From Amoebidium appalachense (taxonomy: Eukaryota; Ichthyosporea), in contig CAVNZM010000005.1 of NCBI GenBank assembly GCA_963693365.1, forward strand, positions 10,292,001 to 10,356,000: a DNA stretch of 64,000 nt. Reading direction: 5' to 3'. The position numbers and the translations under genes were made by a program. This document shows, in pieces, positions 26,637-34,243 of the stretch (position 1 is its first letter; the number at the start of each line of letters is the position of its first letter). A model generated the notes under the pieces. The model made no database searches and had not been told where the DNA came from. It saw nothing but the letters and a program-made list of their open reading frames with translations.

Positions 26637-26667
26637 AGCGTCAGCTCTTATCGCGCCCTACATCAAC

Positions 26668-27543
26668 ATGGACACACCCTCCCAAGCCAGGACACGTGTG
26701 CGGATCCTGCTGCCCGGGGGCGGCGTCAAGGGCTGCTTCCAAGTCGGGTTCATGCAGGGGATGCTCGCGTCGGGGCTGTACCAGGTCGACAGGGTGTACG
26801 GCACGTCCGTCGGCGCGCTGGTGGCGCCGTTCGTGGTTGCCGACCGCCTGGACGACCTGGCGCGCGAGCTGGGGACGCTGAAGTGCGTGGAGGACATTGT
26901 GGAACCGTGGGGCGGCGCAATGGCGCTGCTTCCGAAAAGCTGGAGGACGGTTGTGGGGTCATTGCTGTACGGGGCGGCGTACAGCCGCTTCACCCTGCAG
27001 GAGCGTGCGGCGGCGCTTCTGGAGGGCATCGACGCGGACATCTACACGCGCTGCCACTGCGTCGCCTGGGACTTCCTCAACAAGAAGGAGCGGTGGTTCA
27101 CAGGGCCCGAGTACCAGGTCGGCATGCGCGCGTCTTCGGCCCTTCCACTCGCGGTCCCCCCCGTCGAGTACGGCGGCACCGTGTTTCTGGACGGCGGGGT
27201 CTCTGAGCTGGTGCCCCTCACCAAGGCACTCGAGGATGCCGCAGATGGGTTCGACGGCATCTACGTCACGGTGCTGTGCGACTCGCTGGCGCACTGCCCC
27301 GCAGAATCCGTGCCAAAAACGGGCATGGAGCTCTGCTATGCTCTGCAGCGTGACTCGGGCACCGAGCTGGCGGCCACCGAGTTCGCCAACCTCCGCACCC
27401 GCCTCGGAGACCGCCTCGTGGTGGTCGCTCCGGAGCGGAGGCTGTTTGGTTCGCCCATGGACGTCGACCCCGGGAAGGTCGCGCGGGCGCTTGCGGATGG
27501 CCGCACGGCGTTTGCTGCCTGGGCCGCCGCCGCACGTCAATAA
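26668..27543 (+). CDS. patatin-like phospholipase
   Basis: 291 residues from ATG 26668. All patatin hallmarks are present: oxyanion-hole GGGVKG (17-22), nucleophile elbow GTSVG with Ser47, an ASSALP segment (155-160) and DGG with Asp175, giving the Ser-Asp dyad. Members hydrolyse acyl ester bonds of membrane lipids. There is no signal peptide or membrane segment, so action in the cytosol or at membranes from the cytosolic side is likely. It lies 31 bases after the Fic gene with no separate TATA box seen. The stop codon lies within an AATAAA (27539-27544), a compact 3' end like that of the gene near 31667. It is GC-rich like the Fic gene. Role in the element is unknown; membrane attack or lipid remodelling is inference. 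Confidence 0.92.
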   Translation: MDTPSQARTRVRILLPGGGVKGCFQVGFMQGMLASGLYQVDRVYGTSVGALVAPFVVADRLDDLARELGTLKCVEDIVEPWGGAMALLPKSWRTVVGSLLYGAAYSRFTLQERAAALLEGIDADIYTRCHCVAWDFLNKKERWFTGPEYQVGMRASSALPLAVPPVEYGGTVFLDGGVSELVPLTKALEDAADGFDGIYVTVLCDSLAHCPAESVPKTGMELCYALQRDSGTELAATEFANLRTRLGDRLVVVAPERRLFGSPMDVDPGKVARALADGRTAFAAWAAAARQ

Positions 27544-27579
27544 ACCCGGGTCCAGTCCATATCTGCCACCCATCCGGGC

Positions 27580-27708
27580 CTGGGGGGCTGGGGGGGGCTG
27601 GGGGGGGGCTGGAGGGGGCTGGGAGGGGCTCCTGTGGCGCACGTGCCACGCGTGCCTCCTGTGCCTCGCGTGCCTCGCGTGCCTCACGCGCCCCCTCCCA
27701 GCCCCCCA
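27580..27708. repeat. GC-rich hairpin element 2 between convergent genes
   Basis: G-rich left arm (GGGGGCTGGGAGGGGC, 27614-27629) and C-rich right arm (GCCCCCTCCCAGCCCCC, about 27690-27707). The loop carries repeated GTGCCTC(C/G)(T/C)GTGCCTC units. It lies between the 3' ends of the patatin-like gene and the minus-strand nuclease gene. Confidence 0.75.
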
Positions 27709-27851
27709 AGCCCCGCGCAGTGTCTATGCAAGTTGTTTGAGACATATTGCAAGACCTGCTTGCTCACTGGCGCCAGGTTTATTGGGTGATGGTCCAATGC
27801 ACCTTTGCCCCAATGGTGGGGTGGTGGGGTGGTGGGGGCCTGGGGGCGCTC

Positions 27852-28538
27852 CTAATCCTGAAAGATCCTTGAAGCCCACAGGTAGTAGCAGTCTGACTTG
27901 CCACTGGCACCTGTTGGTGGGTGCAGTGGCCATTTGCAAACTCTAGGTTCGAGCGTGCATTTTGTGTGTCCAAGAATTTTTGTAATGGCCATCCCGAATG
28001 CCCGAGTGCTTGGCATAGGAGTTTGGGCAGCGTTGACGTTGTGCCATTCCTGAAAAAGCTGATACAGCCCGGTTGATGTCACGGCACAACCGTTGTGGAT
28101 GAATGTGAAATTTTCACACCCGTTTCTGTGTGACAACAGATCCCTTAGGAATTGCATCTCATTGTTAGCTGATGTGCAGACTGCCACTGGCTTTTCGGCC
28201 TCCACATCCAGCGCTGGAAGTGGGCTCCAAATGAGCTGCAAGGTGTCTGGTTCGATCGTGGCTCTGATGCCCAGGAGCGCCATCGTTTCGATCGCCACTT
28301 TCAAGCAATCTAGGGACGCAATATCGAACAGATGTACCCGAGGTCGATGGTTCGGACAGTAGGCTTGATAGCACAGGACCTGCCCAACGGCGGATTTCCA
28401 TTTAGAAGCGCGCTTGACTTCGATGACTTCCGTGGCCGTCAGCAGGTCGATCCGTCCTGCGGGCGTGCGTACCTCAATGGTTCCACCTTCGAGCTTGGCC
28501 AGCCTATCCCTGACATATGACTCGTCGTAGGTAGCCAT
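27852..28538 (-). CDS. PD-(D/E)XK-type nuclease fused to a helicase-like C-terminal domain
   Basis: 228 residues from ATG 28538. Residues 28-60 contain the restriction-endonuclease-fold signature: Asp31, then Glu40-Val-Lys42, then Gln53 and Tyr57 in GQVLCYQAY. This pattern binds metal and cuts DNA. Residues about 128-228 form a second domain that matches the C-terminal 90 residues of the SF3 helicase at 29188-30621: FLRDLLSHRNGCEN here against FLKDLVACRNGCEH there, followed by L-x-x-L-F-(Q/K)-E-W in both. The shared module is probably a DNA-binding (winged-helix-like) domain, by inference. It is convergent with the patatin-like gene, and AATAAA on the minus strand lies at 27784-27779. Likely role: processing of replication intermediates or DNA ends of the element. 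Confidence 0.8.
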   Translation of the reverse strand: MATYDESYVRDRLAKLEGGTIEVRTPAGRIDLLTATEVIEVKRASKWKSAVGQVLCYQAYCPNHRPRVHLFDIASLDCLKVAIETMALLGIRATIEPDTLQLIWSPLPALDVEAEKPVAVCTSANNEMQFLRDLLSHRNGCENFTFIHNGCAVTSTGLYQLFQEWHNVNAAQTPMPSTRAFGMAITKILGHTKCTLEPRVCKWPLHPPTGASGKSDCYYLWASRIFQD

Positions 28539-28600
28539 CACTTACAACACAAGAAAATAAAAATCACCCGCAGTCGATTGTTGGTTGCCAGTGGGTGGCT

Positions 28601-28695
28601 GGGGGTGGCTGGGAGGGGCCTGTGTGCACCGGTGCCCCGTCAGCCACGCGTGCCTCCTGTGCCTCGCGTGCCTCACGCGCCCCTCCCAGCCACCC
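28601..28695. repeat. GC-rich hairpin element 3
   Basis: A perfect 16-bp stem: GGTGGCTGGGAGGGGC at 28604-28619 pairs with GCCCCTCCCAGCCACC at 28679-28694. The loop holds GCGTGCCTCCTGTGCCTCGC. It lies between the nuclease 5' end and the zinc-finger 3' end. Confidence 0.85.
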
Positions 28696-28698
28696 GGG

Positions 28699-28995
28699 CT
28701 AGTTTCGGGTCCGATTCGGGCTCCCCGGTTCTTTGGTGTGCTGCTGCATGTGCCGCTTGAGGCTCAAGGCATACCGAAACTGACGCCCGCACCCCGCATG
28801 CGCGCACACGTGCCGCAGAATCCCCGCATGCCTGTCGCTGTGCGCCGCAAAGTTGCTGTTGCGGGTGGTGGAGTAGCCGCAACCGTCGACTGTGCACCGA
28901 TACACCTTGTACTCCTTGACCATGACTGGGCCTAGCTCAGACCTGCACGTGCATGGAAACATTATGTTACTGAAGGAACGGAAAATATTTTCCAT
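28699..28995 (-). CDS. small C2H2 zinc-finger protein
   Basis: 98 residues from ATG 28995; the frame is open further upstream without a better start. Two TFIIIA-type fingers lie in tandem, each C-x4-C-x12-H-x3-H. The first begins CTVDGCG and the second CAHAGCG. Such fingers usually read DNA. The gene is divergent from the SF3 helicase gene with 192 bases between start codons. The 12-bp palindrome GAAAATATTTTC occurs at its start codon (28981-28992) and again near the helicase start. A role in controlling the shared promoter is plausible but inferred. Confidence 0.85.
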   Translation of the reverse strand: MENIFRSFSNIMFPCTCRSELGPVMVKEYKVYRCTVDGCGYSTTRNSNFAAHSDRHAGILRHVCAHAGCGRQFRYALSLKRHMQQHTKEPGSPNRTRN

Positions 28996-29187
28996 GGTCA
29001 CGGACTCTGTCACTGCAGGTCGCTGCTGATTTGCCTGAGGGGCTGATGGTGGGTGACCTGTCTCCCTTGCTCCGCAGGCCCGCACGCAGGTATATAAGCA
29101 CGCACCCGACCGGTTCCGGTCACAGTCTTGATCTTTGCTTCGAGTGTGACAGGCGACGACGAGAAAATATTTTCTATACAACCTGTA
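28996..29187. promoter_or_regulatory. divergent promoter between zinc-finger and helicase genes
   Basis: TATATAAGCA at 29091-29100 lies 88-97 bases upstream of the helicase ATG on the plus strand. GAAAATATTTTC occurs at 29163-29174 and mirrors the copy at 28981-28992 inside the start of the zinc-finger gene. Confidence 0.6.
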
Positions 29188-30621
29188 ATGCTGGCGACAC
29201 CTACCTCTAAGCGGCAGCGCGGGGACGCCGAAGCCATGGTCGCCCGCCGCCTATTCCTGGCTACTAACGACGGACAACCACGCTTTGTGTCTTCAAGTTG
29301 CATTGGTCGCTGGGCTGACTTGAACCACATTATGCAGTTCCTACAGTCAAAGGTGGCAAGTGTGGTACATGCAAGCAACACGTACATCGTCAAGCTCAGC
29401 AGCGGCAGCAAGTCAGTTTTTGAGATCATGGGGAAGGACGCAGTCGCTACCAAGTTGGCCTCGATGCAGTTTCTGTACATCACAACAGACAAGAAGGGAA
29501 ACCCAGTGGAGAATTGGTACAAGGGTGAGAACTACCTGCGCGAGCCTGTGTGCACGTGGTTTGAGCGTATTGTTTTTGACCCCTCCGATCCCAACTGCAC
29601 CTCCGAGGACAACCTGTACAACTTCAACACGTACAAGGGCATGACCTTTGACCCCATTGACGGGTTCAGAGTGGAGATCGACCGGGTGAGACCAATGCTT
29701 TGGCATTTGGAGAGGGTGATGGCAGCTGACAACCCCGTAATGGGAGATTTCCTCACTACCTGGTGTGCCCACATCATCCAACACCCAGGGACCAAGCCCG
29801 ACAGTTGTTGTCTGTTTATTTCCAAACAGGGAACAGGCAAAGGTGTCTTCTGGACCATATTTTCCAAGCTGCTCGGCGAGCGCCTCGTGGTCACCGTGAA
29901 CAGCAAGCATCGCTTGGTCGGAAACTTCAACAACCACTTGGCAGACAGGCTGTTGGTGCTGGTGGATGAAGTCATGTTTGGTGGTGAACATGCAGTCAAC
30001 AACCAGCTCAAGAACATGATAACCGATACCACCATGGTAATCGAGCGTAAGGGTATTGACTCAATGACCCGCCGGTCTTGCGAACGTTACGTCTTCATGT
30101 CAAACGAAGAGTGGCCGCTGCGCGTTGAGGCAAGCGACCGAAGAAGCGCCTGTTTCGAAGTGTCACCTATGAAAGTCGGTGATTCCGAATACTTCAGCAA
30201 CCTCAGGGCCCACTTTGACGACAAAACTAACCTTGAGCACCTTTTTCATTTCTTCTACCAGCATCGCCCAAACGGAAATCCCGTGGCTTTGTTCCTTCCA
30301 CCACCCGATTCCACACTCAAGGACGAGCTAAAAGCCATGTGCCGCGACGACTACGTTACCTTCCTGAAAGATCTTGTGGCCTGTCGGAATGGATGCGAAC
30401 ACATGGGTGTCTCTGATGGAACAGTCACCGACTCAGCGAATATGCTGAATTTGTTCAAGGAGTGGTGCGAGAAAAACGGCAAGGACCCCAAAAGAGCAAG
30501 CTTGACCATAATGGGCAGAACACTCAAAAGGGTGTTTGGCGAAAGGGTTTCAGTTCACGTCCCCAACTCCACCCCCACCAAAGGCTACCGGGTAGCTTTT
30601 GCCAAGGTCGTAGAACATTAA
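29188..30621 (+). CDS. superfamily 3 helicase, D5/DUF5906-type replicative helicase
   Basis: 477 residues from ATG 29188; the frame extends 20 codons upstream to a TTG without an ATG. Walker A is QGTGKGVF at about 214-221, Walker B LLVLVDE at about 255-261, and the SF3 motif C/sensor region YVFMSNEEWPLR at about 301-312. Two arginines near 318-319 are candidate arginine fingers. The segment before the ATPase contains the LYNFNTYKG stretch typical of D5_N/DUF5906 helicases. No primase domain is present in this frame. The last 90 residues form the domain shared with the nuclease at 27852-28538. The role is unwinding DNA at an origin. An iteron-like and AT-rich region lies immediately downstream. 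No break is seen. Confidence 0.92.
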   Translation: MLATPTSKRQRGDAEAMVARRLFLATNDGQPRFVSSSCIGRWADLNHIMQFLQSKVASVVHASNTYIVKLSSGSKSVFEIMGKDAVATKLASMQFLYITTDKKGNPVENWYKGENYLREPVCTWFERIVFDPSDPNCTSEDNLYNFNTYKGMTFDPIDGFRVEIDRVRPMLWHLERVMAADNPVMGDFLTTWCAHIIQHPGTKPDSCCLFISKQGTGKGVFWTIFSKLLGERLVVTVNSKHRLVGNFNNHLADRLLVLVDEVMFGGEHAVNNQLKNMITDTTMVIERKGIDSMTRRSCERYVFMSNEEWPLRVEASDRRSACFEVSPMKVGDSEYFSNLRAHFDDKTNLEHLFHFFYQHRPNGNPVALFLPPPDSTLKDELKAMCRDDYVTFLKDLVACRNGCEHMGVSDGTVTDSANMLNLFKEWCEKNGKDPKRASLTIMGRTLKRVFGERVSVHVPNSTPTKGYRVAFAKVVEH

Positions 30622-30639
30622 ACACCATGACGGTGCTAA

Positions 30640-30900
30640 TAGACACATAGACAGCTAGACACTTGACCCCGTACCTGTGGTAGGATGCCCCATGGACACC
30701 ATTTGTATAGTAGGAATCGGATATTTTTACTCTTCCCCCCCGACCGCCAATCCTGCTGTCTATGTGTCTATCTGTCTATGAACTCCTTATTTCATATATG
30801 TATTAACTATATTTATATATAAAAATGTATAGACACATACTAGTCACAAGCATTCCTCTAGACAGATCCGCTAGACAGGTCCATAGACACCTTCTAGACA
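30640..30900. other. candidate replication origin: TAGACA iterons with AT-rich core
   Basis: TAGACA or its complement TGTCTA occurs 11 times in 261 bases: plus orientation at 30640, 30648 and 30656; minus at 30757, 30765 and 30773; plus at 30830, 30859, 30872, 30884 and 30895. A 48-base AT-rich stretch (30781-30828) lies in the middle. It sits directly after the helicase stop, in the convergent gap before the tail-anchored protein gene. Iterons beside an AT-rich unwinding region, next to the initiator/helicase gene, are the usual look of an origin in viruses and plasmids. Confidence 0.55.
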
Positions 30901-31002
30901 CCATCGAAAAATGTCAACCGGGCAACCAACTCGTGTGAAGTCCGCCTGGTGCGGCCCAGGAATAAAAATTACAAACTTACCCCCCCCCCCACCCCCCCCC
31001 CC

Positions 31003-31257
31003 CTACCACCTGTACACCAGCACGCCGGCCAGCAGCACGAGCAGCACCATGCATGCAAGCGCTATGCCCCTCCACATCGAAGCGCTCTTGAGCTGTGCAT
31101 CATGGTCGTCCAATGAAGTGCCCATGTAGAGCATGAAGCGCGTGTTGTTGTCGATGGTCAGGTGGTACTCGTGCGGGTCGGCGGCAATGTCATCCCTGCG
31201 CACCCACGAGTTACTCGGGTTGTCAAATCTCAGGTTTGCAATGTTCGGAGAAGTCAT
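31003..31257 (-). CDS. small tail-anchored membrane protein
   Basis: 84 residues from ATG 31257. The first 60 residues are hydrophilic. A single hydrophobic segment at about 62-82 (core ALACMVLLVLLAGVLVY) is followed by only Arg-Trp, the layout of a tail-anchored or C-terminally anchored membrane protein. The frame is open upstream only without ATG. The last coding exon-like portion, including the membrane segment, is duplicated at about 31574-31628. Family unknown; a virion membrane protein is one possibility, not shown by the sequence. Confidence 0.6.
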   Translation of the reverse strand: MTSPNIANLRFDNPSNSWVRRDDIAADPHEYHLTIDNNTRFMLYMGTSLDDHDAQLKSASMWRGIALACMVLLVLLAGVLVYRW

Positions 31258-31556
31258 ACCTTCCGAAGAGATAGTTTGGAGCGCCCCCTCCCCAGCAACT
31301 CGGGGAGCACACACAGAGATTATGCATCGCAGTGCTAATGGAACCTAAAAACCGCTGGGACGTAGGGCGCGCCAAGACGGAGGACGCACTGCTACAATGA
31401 TCTTTGGCAACCTTGTTTTTCTTTGTCATATATATGGTCAATTTGATAGCTGTTCGATCTTGTGTCCAGAGCGGTGGTTGTAAAAGGCAACAACAACAAC
31501 CCACTGCAAGTGTCACAAAGGGCACGCTGTGGGTGCATTAACACAAACAACAAGAC

Positions 31557-31628
31557 CCCCCCCCCCCCCCTGAGCGCCAGCACGCGGCAAGCAGCACGAG
31601 CAGCACCATGCATGCAAGCGCTACGGTC
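31557..31628 (-). pseudogene. duplicated fragment of the tail-anchor coding end
   Basis: A poly-C run followed by GCAGCACGAGCAGCACCATG...GCAAGCGCTA repeats the 3' end of the gene at 31003-31257, where the same string lies at about 31031-31066, also next to a C-run. On the minus strand it would again encode the hydrophobic segment, but it has no start and no conserved upstream part. Confidence 0.7.
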
Positions 31629-31666
31629 CACAACACAGGTGTGGAAGAGGAAGTGGCAATTTTTAT

Positions 31667-32102
31667 TTACTCCTCGTGTCCAGCACGGCCGCGCTTCTCG
31701 GTGGGCGCCGAAGTGTCCTCGGGCGACCGCGCGCGCTTCTTCTCGGGGGGGCTTCTTGTCGAGGCGCTCCTCCTCGGAGCTCAAGATGCAAATGGGGCGC
31801 TCCTCGGCGGGGTACTCCTCGGCGGAGGACTCCTCGGGGTCGCTGAGGTTCTTCAGGGTCCTCCATGTCATACGGTACAGGCTCACGCTGGCCTTGAGGT
31901 GCAGATACTTCTTGCGCAGCACCTTGTACTTGCGCCGCAGCTCCAGCTCGCTGGCGCGCGCACGGTCGAGGTCACGCTTTGCCTCCTCGTACAGGTACTG
32001 CTGCCATTCGGGAGGCCACGCGGCAAATGACCCTGGGGGCCGTGGACTGGCAGGCTGCTCGGCTGGGTCAGGGCCGGCCTTTGGAGATGGTGGACCGGAC
32101 AT
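31667..32102 (-). pseudogene. coiled-coil, basic-tailed protein with a homopolymer frame break
   Basis: ATG at 32102 opens a frame with a Pro-rich start, a predicted coiled coil (about residues 38-85, rich in Arg/Lys/Glu/Leu) and a Glu/Ser-rich acidic stretch. As written, the frame runs on to 31392 through non-protein-like sequence. A run of seven G at 31745-31751 (seven C in the sense direction) marks a likely one-base insertion. In the neighbouring frame the protein would end in a Lys/Arg-rich tail at a TAA at 31667, directly followed by AATAAA. That coincidence argues for an indel or sequencing error rather than the long extension. Family unknown; a nuclear or DNA-binding role is inferred only from the basic tail. 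Confidence 0.6.
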
Positions 32103-32462
32103 TGTCGGTGAAGAGAAACAGGAAGAGTGAAAAGTGTCAGCATAGCGCTGAGTCGCGGCTTTAATTGCCTGCCAGGCTGACAGCTATCGCGTTTTGATTG
32201 GATGGACATGATATATCTGATCGAGTCAAAATTGACCAATTACAAGAGACGATCGGAATTTATATGTACTATCCAATCGCGACTGACCATTCAGCGCGTG
32301 AGACGTAATCTATCAATAAGATGATCTCCAATCTGATCGCGCCGTGGGCATGCCATACCAGTGCTTTACTGACCGGAGAGCCACATATAAAAGCGCTAGG
32401 TCGAGGCTGATCCCTGTCACTTTCACTATCCTCTCATTCGGGCGCGCGCTCTCACTACAGAA
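32103..32462. promoter_or_regulatory. divergent promoter region
   Basis: ATATAAAAGC at 32385-32394 is about 70 bases upstream of the ATG at 32463. NGATTGG/CCAATCN motifs lie at about 32196 and 32275, and ATTGACCAATTAC near 32231. The minus-strand gene starting at 32102 has only a weak TTAAAG element. Confidence 0.65.
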
Positions 32463-33833
32463 ATGTTCCACACAAGTTTTCGTCCACGCACTGGAATTGA
32501 CAATCCAGTTAAACGGTGCGGGCTTTTACCATTCGCCGTCCGCCTCCATTACTCGGATGCCAAGGATCAGTATGACGCCATTGTCTATGCGCTGAACGAC
32601 AAATTTCAGCTCGAAAAGACCGTTGTCAGGGCCCACATGCTGGACATTGGAAGAGACGGCGACCTCCGCATCTTCGACACAAAGGAGCTCTTTGATGGTT
32701 TCCGTTCAGCCTTTGAGAATGAGATGTCCTTTGTGCCGACACGGTTGCAAACCCTCCTGGGGCAGGAGGGGCTTGAGGAGGCTGCGCGACACCTCCTGCT
32801 TAAGCATAGGCACTCTCTCGCATTCCCGTTCTACACCGCCTTCCAGCGCTACGTCCTAGGGGCGGCGGACTATGACGCGTTTTATGAGGGCAAAATCTGC
32901 GACGGGGTTGGCAGCTTTTTCCTGCTGACGGTGAGGGCGCTGTGCAAGCGGTCCGGTCTGACAGCCCGTCCCATCGCATACTTCAGCCAACAGCCAGTCG
33001 ATTCCCCCTTGGGTGTGTTTACATCCAGCGTTGGGGAAGATGCCATGGACGACGTTGTGTTCTGTGAATTGGCTGAACGTGCCATCCAGCACTTTGTGGA
33101 CAAGTTACCGTCCACGTCGTGTCTCGCCAAGGAGCCCCCTACCCACCCCCCCGAGCCGATAGATTCTTTGTCCAAACACCAGATCGTCGTCCACACCTTC
33201 GATGCCCACTTGCATTTGCAATCGGACCCCGTCTGCGACCTGATGCTGAAAGTTCTCCACGACAGAGACCTCCGTGTCTTTTCCAACAGGGAGCGCTACA
33301 TGAAATGGGACGCGGTCCTGGCGGAGGAGGTGCGTATTATAGTTGAACGGACACAGAGGGGGGACCCAACGGTGACGAGGGCCGACCGCAATAAGGCTGT
33401 GTACTTCACGGGGGTCAGGCACTTCGCGGTCTTCCAGCGCTACGTGGTGCGGGAGCCGGACTACACTGCCGCGCACGCAGGCAACCTCAGCAGGGGAGCC
33501 GAAACCGTCATGAAGATGGCGATGCGGGTACTGTGCGAGTCTGCCGGCCTCACCCCATGCACCATGGACGAAATGGCTCGGCGGCGTGCGAGGATGGCAA
33601 GCCCTAACTATTGGCTCGCGCTGGACATCGAGCAACTGTGTCTGATTGACTGGTGCAACCGGGCCATCAAGGACTTCGTCGATCAGCTGCCGTCGTCGGT
33701 GTGTCTGGCCTGCGGCGCTACCCGTTGCACCAAGAAGTGCTCAGCCTGCAGGCGCGCATACTACTGCAATGAGGCCTGCCAGATTACGCATTGGCATGAG
33801 CACAGGGAGGAATGCCAGAGTCAGGACCATTAG
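32463..33833 (+). CDS. MYND zinc-finger protein with internal duplication
   Basis: 456 residues from ATG 32463. The C-terminus is a MYND finger: C414/C417, C426/C429, C435/C439, H447 and C451, a fold that binds proline-rich partners. The rest is two diverged copies of one domain of about 150-200 residues. RDGDLRIF (65) pairs with HDRDLRVF (266), FYTAFQRYVL (123) with HFAVFQRYVV (320), VRALCKRSGLT (157) with MRVLCESAGLT (354), and AIQHFVDKLPSTSCLA (207) with AIKDFVDQLPSSVCLA (401). The duplicated domain itself was not recognised. TATAAAAGC promoter upstream. The stop codon lies inside a 58-bp tandem duplication. Function unknown; hijacking host transcription regulators through MYND is inference. 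Confidence 0.85.
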   Translation: MFHTSFRPRTGIDNPVKRCGLLPFAVRLHYSDAKDQYDAIVYALNDKFQLEKTVVRAHMLDIGRDGDLRIFDTKELFDGFRSAFENEMSFVPTRLQTLLGQEGLEEAARHLLLKHRHSLAFPFYTAFQRYVLGAADYDAFYEGKICDGVGSFFLLTVRALCKRSGLTARPIAYFSQQPVDSPLGVFTSSVGEDAMDDVVFCELAERAIQHFVDKLPSTSCLAKEPPTHPPEPIDSLSKHQIVVHTFDAHLHLQSDPVCDLMLKVLHDRDLRVFSNRERYMKWDAVLAEEVRIIVERTQRGDPTVTRADRNKAVYFTGVRHFAVFQRYVVREPDYTAAHAGNLSRGAETVMKMAMRVLCESAGLTPCTMDEMARRRARMASPNYWLALDIEQLCLIDWCNRAIKDFVDQLPSSVCLACGATRCTKKCSACRRAYYCNEACQITHWHEHREECQSQDH

Positions 33834-34050
33834 AGAATAGAAAACTCATGGGTTGGACTCGTACATTGGTGTGATCTCGCAGGACCATTAGAGGATAGAA
33901 AACTCATGGGTTGGACTCGTACATTGGTGTGATCCTGGGTTTTGTTATGCACATTGTTTTGTATTAAAAAACTTCTATGATAAAATGTGGGGATTTTTGA
34001 CATCAGGCAAAATAAAATGTGGGGATTTTTCACATCAGAAAAATAAACAT
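33823..34050. repeat. 58-bp tandem duplication and a second short duplication
   Basis: AGGACCATTAGAGAATAGAA begins copies at 33823 and 33881, the first containing the stop codon of the MYND gene. A further duplicated unit (AAAATGTGGGGATTTTT) lies at about 33979 and 34014 with AATAAA nearby. It fills the convergent gap before the minus-strand gene ending at 34056. Confidence 0.9.
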
Positions 34051-34055
34051 AAACA

Positions 34056-34196
34056 TCAGTGCACCTTGTGGCGCTTTACTCGCACGCTCTGTCGGAGCAC
34101 CAGTCTCCGGTATTTCGGCATGAACTCATCGGCATACACGTACTTTTTTATACGCCTCTGACCTCTCTTTTTCGACCGACCTCTTCGGTGTGACAT
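34056..34196 (-). CDS. very basic mini-protein
   Basis: 46 residues from ATG 34196 to a TGA at 34056. About 20 of 46 residues are Arg, Lys or His, starting MSHRRGRSKKRGQRR and ending RVKRHKVH. It resembles protamine-like or core-protein-like DNA condensers only in composition. The frame is open upstream without an ATG for 70 further codons, so it may instead be the tail of a larger, frame-broken gene with the ORF at 34244-34621. Convergent with the MYND gene. Confidence 0.4.
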   Translation of the reverse strand: MSHRRGRSKKRGQRRIKKYVYADEFMPKYRRLVLRQSVRVKRHKVH

Positions 34197-34243
34197 GCCC
34201 CTCCCCCGGAAAATGTCCGCATCCGACTCCAAAAGCACCCTGT

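Noticed and set aside
26134-26667. N-terminal extension of the patatin frame through the Fic gene
   Set aside because: No ATG supports it, composition is not protein-like, and the Fic reading of the same DNA carries a complete active-site motif.
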